A stretch of 64,000 bases of DNA, from assembly GCA_013178415.1 (NCBI GenBank), contig JABLXA010000004.1:62001-126000 (forward strand). Reading direction: 5' to 3'. The translations under genes were made by a program, and so were the position numbers. Under the pieces are notes generated by a model. That model worked only from the letters and a program-made list of their open reading frames with translations, did not search any database and was not told the DNA's origin. Source of the DNA: Bacillota bacterium (GTDB taxonomy: Bacteria; Bacillota; SHA-98; Ch115). Shown one piece after another: positions 17,038-25,451 of this stretch (position 1 is its first letter; the number at the start of each line of letters is the position of its first letter).

Positions 17038-17861
17038 GCGCCATCACCTGCTTCAATTTCGGGCTCTCCTGTTTTTCCATCCTGTTCCATCGTGGGCTCT
17101 CTCATCTTCCTGTCCTGTTTCATCGCTGGCTCTCTTATCTTCCCGTCCTGTGAGATCCGCCCTCTATCATCTGCCGCAGGTTTCCTTTCATTTTTATTTC
17201 CATTTGCCAGAGGCCGGATAGCGTCAAGCAGAGCGCGTATCCTCGCGATTTTGAGCCCGAAGCTCGCGCGGTTCGCTATCAGCCTAGCAGTCGCAGTGGC
17301 GATTTCAGATACAACTACGAGATCATTCTCAGCAAGAGTCCTCCCGGTCGAGACTATGTCCACTATGAGATCTGATAGACCCGCCTGCGGCGCGAGCTCC
17401 GTCGCTCCATGTAGGGGAATGATCTTTACGTTAATACCCCTGGCATTGAAATATGTCTCAGCGACACGGGGAAATTTGGTAGCGACCCTTAGGGCTCTAT
17501 GGCTGCTTCCACCGGGAGTGTCTAGGATACGGGACATTTCTGCCGCGAGAGTGCTGGGAGCTGCCACTACAAAGCGACAAAAACCAAACCCAAGGTCGAC
17601 GAGTTCATATACGTCCCTTGCCTCTTCCATAAGCACGTCTTTCCCGACAATCCCTACATCAGCCGCGCCATATTCTACATACACAGGCACATCTGTGGGA
17701 CGAGCGAGGATGAATCGCGCATCATCCACATCGAATACAAGCTTCCTGGTGTCTTCCTGCAGTTCACCACATTGGAACCCCGCCCCGCTCAGCACCCTCT
17801 GACAGTCAGGCAGGAGTCTTCCCTTGGGAATCGCTATGGTAAAGAGGTTCTCTTCTAACAA
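17034..17861 (-). CDS. hisG: ATP phosphoribosyltransferase, short form, with repeat tail
   Basis: First and committed step of histidine synthesis. This is the short HisG type without the regulatory ACT-like domain: IAIPKGRLLPD at the N-terminus, RPTDVPVYVEYGAADVGIVG, and DLIVDIVSTGRTLAEN for PRPP binding. It therefore needs HisZ, encoded directly upstream. The catalytic core ends near residue 215. The remaining 60 residues are a charged tail with three 11-residue units (QDGKIREPAMK, QDRKMREPTME, QDGKTGEPEIE). The TTG start at 17861 lies two bases after the hisZ stop. Confidence 0.95.
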   Translation of the reverse strand: MLEENLFTIAIPKGRLLPDCQRVLSGAGFQCGELQEDTRKLVFDVDDARFILARPTDVPVYVEYGAADVGIVGKDVLMEEARDVYELVDLGFGFCRFVVAAPSTLAAEMSRILDTPGGSSHRALRVATKFPRVAETYFNARGINVKIIPLHGATELAPQAGLSDLIVDIVSTGRTLAENDLVVVSEIATATARLIANRASFGLKIARIRALLDAIRPLANGNKNERKPAADDRGRISQDGKIREPAMKQDRKMREPTMEQDGKTGEPEIEAGDGA

Positions 17862-17863
17862 CC

Positions 17864-18844
17864 CTAAATGCGCCCCCCTGCCATCAATATGTGCTCAATA
17901 TGAAGGGCAAAGCCCACAGCTCCTTCTGAACGACCGAGAAGTCTGAGCAGGCCGTCGTATCGTCCCCCACCGCAGACGGGGCCGCCATGGCCAGGGGCAT
18001 AAGCTTCAAAAACCATTCCTGTATAGTATTCCAAATCCCTGACCAAGCCTAGATCCAGTTGGATCTGGATGGAAGGCCTGTTTATCTTTGCCTCCTTGAT
18101 AACCCTCCGCAGGCTTGAGACGACACATGAGATTCGACCAGAAGGATCATATGCCGCCAGCGCTTCTGCGCTTTCCAGCAGCTTTTCCCCATCTGGCAGC
18201 TCCAGGATCTCCATCAAGAAATCCCTTGACCCCTCTGGAATCCGGCTCCCTTGTATAAATCTCTCCAGGGACACGAGATCTCTGACCAGCAGGGCTTCCC
18301 TTACGCGGGTCTTTTCAGCTTCTTCCATGCCGGCGATTTCCATGACGGCCTCGATGAGGCCTACATGGCCGAGCCGAATTTGGCAGCTCGAGATGCCAGC
18401 TTCTTCGAGACACCTCGAGGCAAGGGTCAATATCTCTATGTCCGCCTCTGGCTCGCCGTCTCCCACCAACTCTGCCCCTATCTGGTGCGATTCAAGGCCG
18501 TCTGCCTCTCCGGGCCTGCGGGCTTTGAAGATGCTACCTGAATAGAAAAGGCGGAGCGGCCTCGGGAGCTCTCGCAATTCCTTTGCGGCAAGACTTGCTA
18601 CGACTTCGGTCATGTCAGGCCTCAAGATCATGACCCGGCCGCGGTAGTCAATGAATTTGTAAGCCGAATCCATGAGCTTTTTCAGTGGCCGTGGCCCATT
18701 AGAAGCATATTCTTGCACAAGAGGTATGACTACTTCCTGGTAACCGGAGGCTGATAATATCCCTGCGAGACGAGCTTCAATCTCTCGCTTTGAGACGCTT
18801 TCAGGCGGCAAAAGATAACTGCGGCCTTCAGAAAAGGAATTCAA
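17864..18844 (-). CDS. hisZ: ATP phosphoribosyltransferase regulatory subunit
   Basis: A catalytically dead paralogue of histidyl-tRNA synthetase that forms an octamer with short HisG and carries the histidine feedback site. It has class II synthetase motif 2-like ILRPDMTEVVASLAA, FYSGSIFKARRPGEADGLESHQIGAE, and a late motif with YYTGMVFEAYAPG and GGGRYDGLL. There is no anticodon-binding domain, consistent with its 326-residue length. It starts with TTG at 18844, with GGAG close upstream. It is the first his gene after a 35-bp repeat array. Confidence 0.92.
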   Translation of the reverse strand: MNSFSEGRSYLLPPESVSKREIEARLAGILSASGYQEVVIPLVQEYASNGPRPLKKLMDSAYKFIDYRGRVMILRPDMTEVVASLAAKELRELPRPLRLFYSGSIFKARRPGEADGLESHQIGAELVGDGEPEADIEILTLASRCLEEAGISSCQIRLGHVGLIEAVMEIAGMEEAEKTRVREALLVRDLVSLERFIQGSRIPEGSRDFLMEILELPDGEKLLESAEALAAYDPSGRISCVVSSLRRVIKEAKINRPSIQIQLDLGLVRDLEYYTGMVFEAYAPGHGGPVCGGGRYDGLLRLLGRSEGAVGFALHIEHILMAGGRI

Positions 18845-18887
18845 TGCACTCCAACCTCTCCCACGAAATCCGTCATCGGTCTATTAC

Positions 18888-19040
18888 CGCTTTAATCGCG
18901 AAATCTATCATTGGTTTGTCATCGCGCTAATCACGAAATCTTTCTCCGGTTTGTTATCGCGTTAATCATGAGATTTGTTGTTGATTTGCCATCGCCTTAA
19001 TCTTGAAATCTATCATTGGTTTGTTACCGCGTTAATAAGG
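18888..19040. repeat. 35-bp tandem array with CGCG-TTAAT-CRCG dyads upstream of hisZ
   Basis: Five units have dyad starts at 18888, 18923, 18958, 18993 and 19028, each exactly 35 bp apart. The 13-bp core reads CGCT-TTAAT-CGCG, CGCG-CTAAT-CACG, CGCG-TTAAT-CATG, CGCC-TTAAT-CTTG and CGCG-TTAAT-AAGG, followed in each complete unit by ATCTATCATTGGTTTG or a variant. A partial unit extends to about 18863. The array sits between the yerC-like gene and hisZ, where a his promoter or operator is expected. Confidence 0.85.
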
Positions 19041-19093
19041 TAAAGTGTTAAATTAAAAGATCAAGAAGAGTCTACCACCTGATATACACCCTG

Positions 19094-19432
19094 TCAAGAC
19101 CCTGATTTGGGCGGACTGGATTTTGGCGGCAGAATCCCTTCTTCACGCATCCTGTCGATGATAAGCCGGTAGCCATCCGCTCCATATTGGAGAAATCTCT
19201 TTACGCGGCTTATAGTGGCAGTGCTTGCGCCCGTCTTTTCGGCGATTTCTGTATAGGTGCGCCCTTCGTCCAGCATCAAGGCTACCTGAAATCTCTCCGC
19301 TAGCGACTTTATTTCGGCCACAGTACATAGATCCTCGAAGAACTTATAGCATTCGTCTACGGTCCTGAGGGACATCATCGCCTTGAATAGAAGGGTAGTA
19401 CGGTCGTCCATCAGTTTCTCGCTGGAAGGCAT
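19094..19432 (-). CDS. YerC/YecD-type TrpR-family regulator
   Basis: A 112-residue TrpR-superfamily helix-turn-helix protein. The dimerisation helices (LFKAMMSLRTVDECYKFFEDL) are followed by EIKSLAERFQVALMLDEGRTYTEIAEKTGASTATISRVKRFL, the DNA-binding part. The start at 19432 follows GAGGTGG by six bases. It lies directly upstream of the his operon in the same direction, across the 35-bp dyad array. From this context I infer that it may regulate histidine synthesis. The C-terminus has a short Pro/Lys/Ser repeat (PPKSSPPKSGS). Confidence 0.85.
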   Translation of the reverse strand: MPSSEKLMDDRTTLLFKAMMSLRTVDECYKFFEDLCTVAEIKSLAERFQVALMLDEGRTYTEIAEKTGASTATISRVKRFLQYGADGYRLIIDRMREEGILPPKSSPPKSGS

Positions 19433-19569
19433 TGATAACCACCTCATATCTTGTGATAGAGAGGATCGGTCATAATTAGTGGTTTCAACGTAATCGGCGA
19501 TTCCCCTTCACGAAATCAAAGGATCAATTCCTCTCAATTCGAGATGAGCAGAACATATCATCTTATCTT

Positions 19570-20139
19570 TCATCTGTAAAAGACAAGATTTCCAATGGCC
19601 GTAGTCACCGGGCGGCTCAGCACCCATGCATTCGATGTCTGCGATGGGTTATAGAACCCTATGGCGCCATACGAAGGATCTTCTCCTCGAATAGCTTCAT
19701 CTGCGGCCGCGAGCGAAGTGCTGTCAGGGGGAATATTGATCCGCCCATTCTGAACCACCTCATACTGCCAGTAACCACTTTCAACCTGGTATATGACCTC
19801 AGGAATAGTATCAGGATAGAGCGGGCTCTTCACTCTATTAAGCACAGTGGCTCCCACTGCCACCTGGCATAAAAAAGGCTCTCCTTCAGCTTCAGCCCTG
19901 ATAAGGCGCGCAAGAAGCAGTTTATCTTCCTGGGAGATCCCGGGCTCATTGATTGGAGGTTCGCTTGGTGGGACGTCGTAACCGTCACCAGGGGTTCCAG
20001 GGGATACTGGAGGTGGAGTGCCTTCGGGGGGAGAGATTGCCCCCGAGGGAGGCACTCCGTGGGCATTTCCTCCAATCCCTGTGGCTACTGCCACAACGAG
20101 AGCAAGAATAAGAGCGATGGTAAGGGTGTCGTTGTGCAT
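19570..20139 (-). CDS. Secreted cell-wall hydrolase, SleB/CwlJ (Hydrolase_2) family
   Basis: A 189-residue exported protein with an N-terminal hydrophobic segment (IALILALVVAVATGIG), a Pro-rich spacer, and a C-terminal SleB-type catalytic domain (about 72-189). The catalytic domain contains LLARLIRAEAEGEPFLCQVAV with the predicted catalytic glutamate, GATVLNRVKSPLYPDTI, and the closing SRPVTTAIGNLVFY. The family cleaves peptidoglycan and acts in spore germination or wall remodelling. The gene stands alone. There is no peptidoglycan-binding domain, so it is nearer CwlJ-like wall hydrolases than full SleB. Confidence 0.85.
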   Translation of the reverse strand: MHNDTLTIALILALVVAVATGIGGNAHGVPPSGAISPPEGTPPPVSPGTPGDGYDVPPSEPPINEPGISQEDKLLLARLIRAEAEGEPFLCQVAVGATVLNRVKSPLYPDTIPEVIYQVESGYWQYEVVQNGRINIPPDSTSLAAADEAIRGEDPSYGAIGFYNPSQTSNAWVLSRPVTTAIGNLVFYR

Positions 20140-20592
20140 TGCTACAGTTGATACCTCTCTTGCTGCGAATATTGCTGCGAAACTTGCGTGTTATCGTGTT
20201 GTATAGCTGCAACAGATCATACCAGATTTGGGGAAAGTGATATTCGGTTGTCCAGATTCTGTAACCTCAAATATTACTTATCTTTTGTTCAAGATAGCGC
20301 CGTGATAGACTGTTGAATCTATATAAACCATGTCACCTGCTGCGGAAAAGAATCAACAAATATGGCTCATTAAATCCGTTGCGGCGTCAGCCTGTGGAGC
20401 TGCTAAGTGACATTCTCCACATTGCTATATTTTTCGACATGCCTGTCCAAAATCCTTCTTCAATCATAATAAAAAATGCGGACTAGCGGAGCGGGGTCAG
20501 CACACTCTCGACCGCACGCTCCAGATCTATGGGGGGATAAGATAAGGAGGGGGTGATTTTCCCCCTCCTGCCCGGTCAGGATACTATATACG
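20140..20592. other. Non-coding gap with one terminator
   Basis: I see no gene in this 450-bp interval. Apart from the GC-rich hairpin at 20545-20569 it holds no structure I can support. Confidence 0.5.
20545..20569 (-). terminator. GC-rich hairpin after the RRM gene
   Basis: AGGAGGGGG pairs with CCCCCTCCT across a short loop, 24 bases past the stop of the RNA-binding protein gene on the minus strand. No long T tract follows, so termination is likely but not certain. Confidence 0.55.
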
Positions 20593-20859
20593 CTACCGTC
20601 TGTAATGGTGGCCGCCTCCGCCTGTTCGCTCGGGCCGCGGACGGGCTTCATTTACAGTAAGGCTCCGTCCCTGGAAATCGATTCCGTTCAGGGCTGCAAT
20701 CGCATCGGCAGCTCTATCCTCGGCCACTTCGACGAAGCCGAAACCCTTATCAGGGATAACGCGCACTTCAGCCGGGTCATAATCCGCGAACAAGCCGCGG
20801 AGCTCTGATTCAGTAGTGTGGTAGGGCAGATTCCCTACATATAGGCTTTTCAATGTCAT
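20593..20859 (-). CDS. Small RRM-type RNA-binding protein
   Basis: An 88-residue protein with a single RNA recognition motif: LYVGNLPYHTTESELRGLF (RNP2 strand and first helix) and GFGFVEV (RNP1, octamer position), then AIAALNGIDFQGRSLTV. A Gly/Arg/His-rich tail (ERTGGGGHHYRR) follows. Bacterial homologues are found in cyanobacteria and many anaerobes and bind single-stranded RNA. The gene is monocistronic. I chose ATG 20859 over a TTG three bases upstream. Confidence 0.9.
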   Translation of the reverse strand: MTLKSLYVGNLPYHTTESELRGLFADYDPAEVRVIPDKGFGFVEVAEDRAADAIAALNGIDFQGRSLTVNEARPRPERTGGGGHHYRR

Positions 20860-21072
20860 CAATTATTCCCCATTTCCATATCATTAGATCATGTCTGAAT
20901 TTGCCAGCTCCGTCTCCGTCCCGCATCACCGTCTCAAGAGAGCTGGTTCTTTTAAAGTATGCCCTGTGCTTCCCCGATATTATTCCGGCCATTGTTGTGG
21001 CGTCTGTGCCCATGTGGCAGCATCAGCGCCCATACCGGCGGTTGGTGCGACGCGCGGTCGTATCCCGTCCGG

Positions 21073-21306
21073 TTAGTCCACGGCTTCCACGCTCTCTACC
21101 TCAGGTATTTCAGCCTTTAAAGCCCGCTCTACCCCATTTTTCAGGGTAAGCCTGGACATAGGACAACCCACGCATGCTCCGGTCAGTCTAACTTTTACAA
21201 TCCCACCGTCGATACCTACAAGCTCGACGTCTCCGCCATGGGCTTGCAGAGCAACCTTGATCTGATTCAGCACTTCTTCGACTTTTTCTTTTAACAAGTC
21301 CTTCAC
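21073..21306 (-). CDS. NifU-like C-terminal-domain protein
   Basis: A 77-residue NifU C-terminal domain protein. It has VEEVLNQIKVALQAHGGDVEL, VKVRLTGACVGCPMSRLTLKNGVE with the CxxC cluster-binding pair, and ends VESVEAVD. Such proteins act as Fe-S cluster scaffolds or carriers. The GTG at 21306 has GGGGAAACGAGG just upstream; a longer frame to 21393 is unlikely to be used. It lies alone, with no isc or suf genes nearby. Confidence 0.9.
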   Translation of the reverse strand: MKDLLKEKVEEVLNQIKVALQAHGGDVELVGIDGGIVKVRLTGACVGCPMSRLTLKNGVERALKAEIPEVESVEAVD

Positions 21307-21491
21307 CCTCGTTTCCCCGCCCGTGAGAACCCATATCCATGAGGAGCAGGGCGGTTTATTTCCCCATGCAGCATTATTTTGTCGCCATCTCAATTATATA
21401 GTTTCATCCTTTTTGGGTCTATATAGTTGGATCAACCGATCAACCCCCGCCACCGCAAAAGTTGACGCCCAATAGCTGTGCCAAGAATATC

Positions 21492-22388
21492 TCAAGATGA
21501 GCTGATCTCAATGTCTAAGGATACCTCTACATTCGTGGAAGTATTCCAGGCGGTGATAGTATAGCGTCTCCCTTGAGGAACCCTTCTTCCCTGATTGTCC
21601 ACCTGATTCCAGACCTCTCTGAACACCTGGGATTCACCGGGAGAAAGCGTCACCTCGGTGATCATCATTATGAACACCTTTCCGTGTGACCAGCGCCAAA
21701 TCTCCTCGCCCCCGCTCATGATGAGGATGTCAAATTGCTGGCCTGTGCCATATTGCAGCGAAATTGGAGCCCCCGAGACGTTAGTCTTGGAGAATATGAT
21801 TCGCACAGGTTCGCCCGGGTTATAAATACGCTGATTTGTATAAAGCATATAGAGGATGCCGCCTTCCAGGCGAGTCGCGTAGTTCCCACGTCGTCCTGGA
21901 GGGACAACTGGTGGCACCGTGGGGGGTACAACGGGCGGTCGCGGTGGTGGCACTGGCGGTGCTGGCGGCGGTGTTGGGGGTGCCGGCGGGGGACCGGTTA
22001 CAGGGATCAAGATCATTTGGCCAGCGTAAATGAGGTCGGGGTTGGTGATGTTATTGGCTGCTGCAATCGCTTCAATTGTTGTTCCGTACCTGGCGGCGAT
22101 CTCCGCCAATGTGTCGCCGGGCTGGACAATGTAGACCCTGAATCCTGGGACGACGGTTACGGGGGGCACTGGTGCCGGCGGCCCGGGCGGTCTGGGTGGG
22201 GTGGGTCTTGGCGCCGGTGGTCCTGGAGGGACGCCGGCGACGGGTATCATTAAAACTTGTCCAGGAAAGATCAGGTTCGGGTCGGGAAGATCATTTGCTC
22301 TGATGATCGCCTCTGGCGTAACACCATATTGTTGGGCTATGCGCCAGATAGTATCCCCGGCCTGAACAACATAGCTGATCATGGCCAT
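21492..22388 (-). CDS. LysM double-domain protein with C-terminal BsuPI-type domain
   Basis: A 298-residue protein. Residues 4-50 and 83-130 are two LysM domains (YVVQAGDTIWRIAQQYGVT and YIVQPGDTLAEIAARYGTT), which bind N-acetylglucosamine in peptidoglycan. Proline-rich linkers (about 52-78 and 133-165) separate them from a beta-rich domain (about 166-298) that resembles the intracellular proteinase inhibitor BsuPI: ILYMLYTNQRIYNPGEPVRI and YTITAWN at the end. No signal peptide is visible, so export is uncertain. GAGGAGGTAA precedes the start. Confidence 0.85.
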   Translation of the reverse strand: MAMISYVVQAGDTIWRIAQQYGVTPEAIIRANDLPDPNLIFPGQVLMIPVAGVPPGPPAPRPTPPRPPGPPAPVPPVTVVPGFRVYIVQPGDTLAEIAARYGTTIEAIAAANNITNPDLIYAGQMILIPVTGPPPAPPTPPPAPPVPPPRPPVVPPTVPPVVPPGRRGNYATRLEGGILYMLYTNQRIYNPGEPVRIIFSKTNVSGAPISLQYGTGQQFDILIMSGGEEIWRWSHGKVFIMMITEVTLSPGESQVFREVWNQVDNQGRRVPQGRRYTITAWNTSTNVEVSLDIEISSS

Positions 22389-22607
22389 TTACCTCCTCAG
22401 GAAGAGGCTTTCTTCCTTCAGCAATCTGAATACCTCATCTGGTCCTATGAATACGCTTCTGGGCCTGCTTATATCACATTATTAAAGTCTATGAAAGCAT
22501 GACACTCTGATCCGCTGATTCGTCAATTTCGGATTACCTTGTATCTGGAGAAATGATAGATATGTCCGGCGCCTGGATTTGCCCCAGTCCACCGCAAGTG
22601 GGAGATC

Positions 22608-22800
22608 GCGGATATGAGGCCGCTCAGAGTGAAAGGTCATGGAATATCAGGCCGCTCAGAATAAAAGAAAAAGATCATGGAACGTCATGCTGCTCAGAGC
22701 GAAAAATCGCAGAATATCAAACCATTTAGGGCGAAAGGTCGCGGAATATCGGGTCGCTCAGAACGAAATTAGAGAGAAAGATCGCGGAATATCAAGCCAC
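22608..22800. repeat. Array D: six GCGG-N9-CCGC-type dyads
   Basis: Dyads start at 22608 (eight-base spacer), 22639, 22677, 22709, 22741 and 22784. Typical cores are GCGG-AATATCGGG-TCGC and ATGG-AATATCAGG-CCGC. Steps are 31, 38, 32, 32 and 43 bp, the two long ones carrying 6 and 11 extra bases. The flank GAAAGATC or a variant precedes each unit. The last unit overlaps the final codons of the DUF1015 gene. Confidence 0.75.
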
Positions 22801-24217
22801 TCAATGGTTTAGGATAAAAGTATGTAGACTTTTGTGGCATTCTCTGGCCTGCCTTCACTACACTGCGAATATCATCGAGCCGGGTAGGGCTGAGGAAAAA
22901 GGCCATCTGACACCTGCCGTTCATTACCCTAGCTTGCGCTTCGCCGGGGTCTCGCGTATATGATAGATTTAGATCTGTTTCGCCCAATTCTCGCATCATG
23001 ATGTGATTTATCAAGATTTCATGAAGCAGGGTGACATCCAGGTTCCCCCGCGGAGATGATGCTTCTTTGCCTAATAGCTTCTCGACTTGGGTCCTGGTAG
23101 CAGGGTCGTCCTTCATGATGAGACTGAAGTACCCCGCCTTATCGATGAGAACAAGAAATGAGTGTTCCTCTCCAGGCAATGATTCTGGCATAAGGTCCCC
23201 CATTTCTTCTATCGTGAAGAATCTTTCGGCGGCCTGGAGAAATCGAGATTTATCAAGGGCTTTGAAGTTCTCTAGCATGCGGTGGGTAGGGAAGACCGTA
23301 AGGTCTTGGGTATCCATATTAACCAGCCACATCATGACATAATCGGCTGGTATATTATTTCCAGCAACATAATTGGGCGCCATGCCCTCACTGGCCACCT
23401 TGGCTGATCTTATTTCATCCCGGTAGACCATTGCTGTTTCATAACGATGATGGCCATCTGCTATGTAGATCTGCTTGTCTAGAAAATATCGCTCCAATGA
23501 TCTCACAAGGTCTTTATCGCAAAATGACCATACTCTATGGGAAATGCCATTGTCATCGGTGAGTTCCATAGCCGGTCTATTTGAAGAAATGATCTCTGAA
23601 ACAATACTGTCAGCCCCTCCAGAGGGGTCTGTATACATACCGAAAATCGGGCTGAGATTTGCCTTGCAGGACCGCATAAGGGCCAGTCTATCCTGCTTGG
23701 GGCCTGGCATAGTATCCTCATGAGGCAGGATGATCCCCTTCTCGTATTCCTCTATCTTGACAGCTGCAATTATACCGCGCTGGATGAGGGAAGACTTTGG
23801 CGCACTTTTCACACTTGAAGGCCCTGACCTTCTCCCCGAATGTTCATCATCGGAAGCGGAGCTGTCAGAAAACTGAGCTCTGCCCGATGTTTGTTTCTTG
23901 CCATATGTAGGGAAGGCCTCAAGGGAATATTCTTCTTCATAAATGTATAAAGAAGGTTCTGAATCCGCCACGAGAATCCCTTCGGTCAGCCACCGACGGA
24001 ACGCCTCGCCCGCGCGTATGTATTTATTTTCGTGCGCCCCATCCCCTGGCCTATCCTTCCCTAGGATCAGCCTTATAACGTTCTGGGGGTGCCTCTCATA
24101 TAAGATGTTTTGCATTTCAGGGCTGATGACATCATAGGGCGGAGCTATGACCTTGGACAAATCCGCGATGCGCTCTTGGTTATAATGAATGCCCTCAAAC
24201 GGTATGATTTCTGCCAT
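22769..24217 (-). CDS. DUF1015 family protein
   Basis: A 482-residue protein of the widespread DUF1015 family, often found with amino-acid or central-metabolism genes but with no firmly assigned reaction. Conserved parts are AEIIPFEGIHYN, VIAPPYDVISPEMQ, RPGDGAHENKYIRAGEAFRRWL, GIILPHEDTMPGPKQDRL, and YIADGHHRYETAMVYRDE. A low-complexity Ser/Asp-rich insertion lies near residues 108-138. The gene's last codons run into array D. It is followed upstream by an unannotated gap and has no operon partner. Confidence 0.85.
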   Translation of the reverse strand: MAEIIPFEGIHYNQERIADLSKVIAPPYDVISPEMQNILYERHPQNVIRLILGKDRPGDGAHENKYIRAGEAFRRWLTEGILVADSEPSLYIYEEEYSLEAFPTYGKKQTSGRAQFSDSSASDDEHSGRRSGPSSVKSAPKSSLIQRGIIAAVKIEEYEKGIILPHEDTMPGPKQDRLALMRSCKANLSPIFGMYTDPSGGADSIVSEIISSNRPAMELTDDNGISHRVWSFCDKDLVRSLERYFLDKQIYIADGHHRYETAMVYRDEIRSAKVASEGMAPNYVAGNNIPADYVMMWLVNMDTQDLTVFPTHRMLENFKALDKSRFLQAAERFFTIEEMGDLMPESLPGEEHSFLVLIDKAGYFSLIMKDDPATRTQVEKLLGKEASSPRGNLDVTLLHEILINHIMMRELGETDLNLSYTRDPGEAQARVMNGRCQMAFFLSPTRLDDIRSVVKAGQRMPQKSTYFYPKPLSGLIFRDLSL

Positions 24218-24675
24218 ATTATCGCCGCAAGGGAATGTGCATGATGGGATATAGATCTGTCGCGGCTTCTCTCCTTTCGTGGTTTAAGGAAATGCTATGG
24301 CCCTGCATGGCCCAGGCGGTTTTTTGTGCCATCTTGTTTATCCCGCGCCTCATACGCACTGGGGGTTTTTTCGTGCCAATTTTATCGCAATGACATGCGG
24401 AGGTCAATGTCGATATATGGAGGCCGATTTATGCATCCGGCCCAATCCTTGATGTCAATCACTCGCCAGCCAGGATGATAAAACACTTACCACCCGGCGG
24501 CAAGTGGTCATCTATCTAGCCCTTATCATAAAGCACTGCTAAGATTCCCGGCTTCGTTTACCTATGAAAGTTATATGTATCCCAGCAAGATCTTTTCATG
24601 CCAAGACCTGTGGCAAGGCCCTATTATCGGCAGACCCCGCACGTTGTATGTTTTAAATCTGAGTTTGCCTATATC
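24218..24675. other. Non-coding gap, nothing recognised
   Basis: About 460 bp with no gene or structure I can support. Divergent promoters for the DUF1015 and DUF3842 genes are expected here, and only the latter (24676-24704) is clear. Confidence 0.5.
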
Positions 24676-24704
24676 TTGTTTATCCGTGGAAGGATTTTTA
24701 TAAT
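24676..24704 (+). promoter_or_regulatory. Sigma-A promoter of the DUF3842 gene
   Basis: TTGTTT (24676-24681), a 17-bp spacer and a perfect TATAAT (24699-24704), about 100 bp before the start codon. Confidence 0.7.
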
Positions 24705-24808
24705 GAGGCTAGAATAATGCGGAATGGGAGATCTGCGAAGGAATTCGAGGAGGCATATCCTGGAAGTATGGGGCCTCCAAAGGATAGGGCAGGGGGATTT
24801 ATTTTCGG

Positions 24809-25228
24809 GTGAAGATTGCTGTAGTTGATGGTCAGGGAGGGGGAATAGGCAGGAGCATCATTGAGCGTCTGAGACGCGATCTCACTCCGGAGGAGTTAGC
24901 TCGGGTGAGAATTATAGCGCTAGGGACAAATGCCCTCGCCACCGGGGCGATGCTGAAGGCAGGAGCTGATGAGGGGGCTACCGGCGAGAACGCTGTGGTT
25001 CATACGGTTGAAACCGTTGATCTCATATTGGGGCCTCTCGGTATTGTCCTGGCAAATTCGATGCTCGGTGAGCTTACTCCCAGGATGGCCAAGGCCATCA
25101 CCACCAGCAGAGCCCGAAAGCTGCTCATCCCTATGAACCGGTGTGGGGTGGAAGTCGTGGGTATTCAGACCGAGTCCATGCCCAGGCAGCTGGAGATCCT
25201 AGTTGAGAAAGTGAAGGCAATGCTGTAG
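24809..25228 (+). CDS. DUF3842 family protein
   Basis: A 139-residue conserved hypothetical of anaerobic Bacillota. It opens with IAVVDGQGGGIGRSIIERL, a Rossmann-like Gly-rich loop, then IIALGTNALATGAMLKAGADEGATGENA, GPLGIVLANSMLGELTPRMA and LIPMNRCGVEVVG. The sequence suggests a nucleotide- or dinucleotide-binding role, but no reaction is known. It starts with GTG at 24809, with AGGGGGA about 12 bases upstream. A strong terminator follows. Confidence 0.88.
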   Translation: MKIAVVDGQGGGIGRSIIERLRRDLTPEELARVRIIALGTNALATGAMLKAGADEGATGENAVVHTVETVDLILGPLGIVLANSMLGELTPRMAKAITTSRARKLLIPMNRCGVEVVGIQTESMPRQLEILVEKVKAML

Positions 25229-25287
25229 CGCGACGATCTAGCAGTCCGCGTCGCCAAATGTCGCCAAATATCGAAGAATGGATTTCA

Positions 25288-25345
25288 GACCACGAAGGTC
25301 TTTGAGTCTCAGTCTGAAGGCAGAGACTACTTCGCGGTCTTTTTT
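25288..25345 (+). terminator. Terminator after the DUF3842 gene
   Basis: GACCACGAAG pairs with CTTCGCGGTC around an inner GTCTC/GAGAC hairpin, followed by six T. It separates the DUF3842 gene from the transporter gene. Confidence 0.8.
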
Positions 25346-25451
25346 ATTGCCTGATCTTCAAAAGGTGCCCTTTACGGCATATGAAATCAGGCGAGGCCGA
25401 CCACCGCGAGCAGAATAATTCCTTGAATATATCAAAGGGGGTTATTTCATC

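Noticed and set aside
24218-24808. Riboswitch upstream of the DUF3842 gene
   Set aside because: Only a promoter is clear. No conserved riboswitch motif or terminator hairpin is visible.
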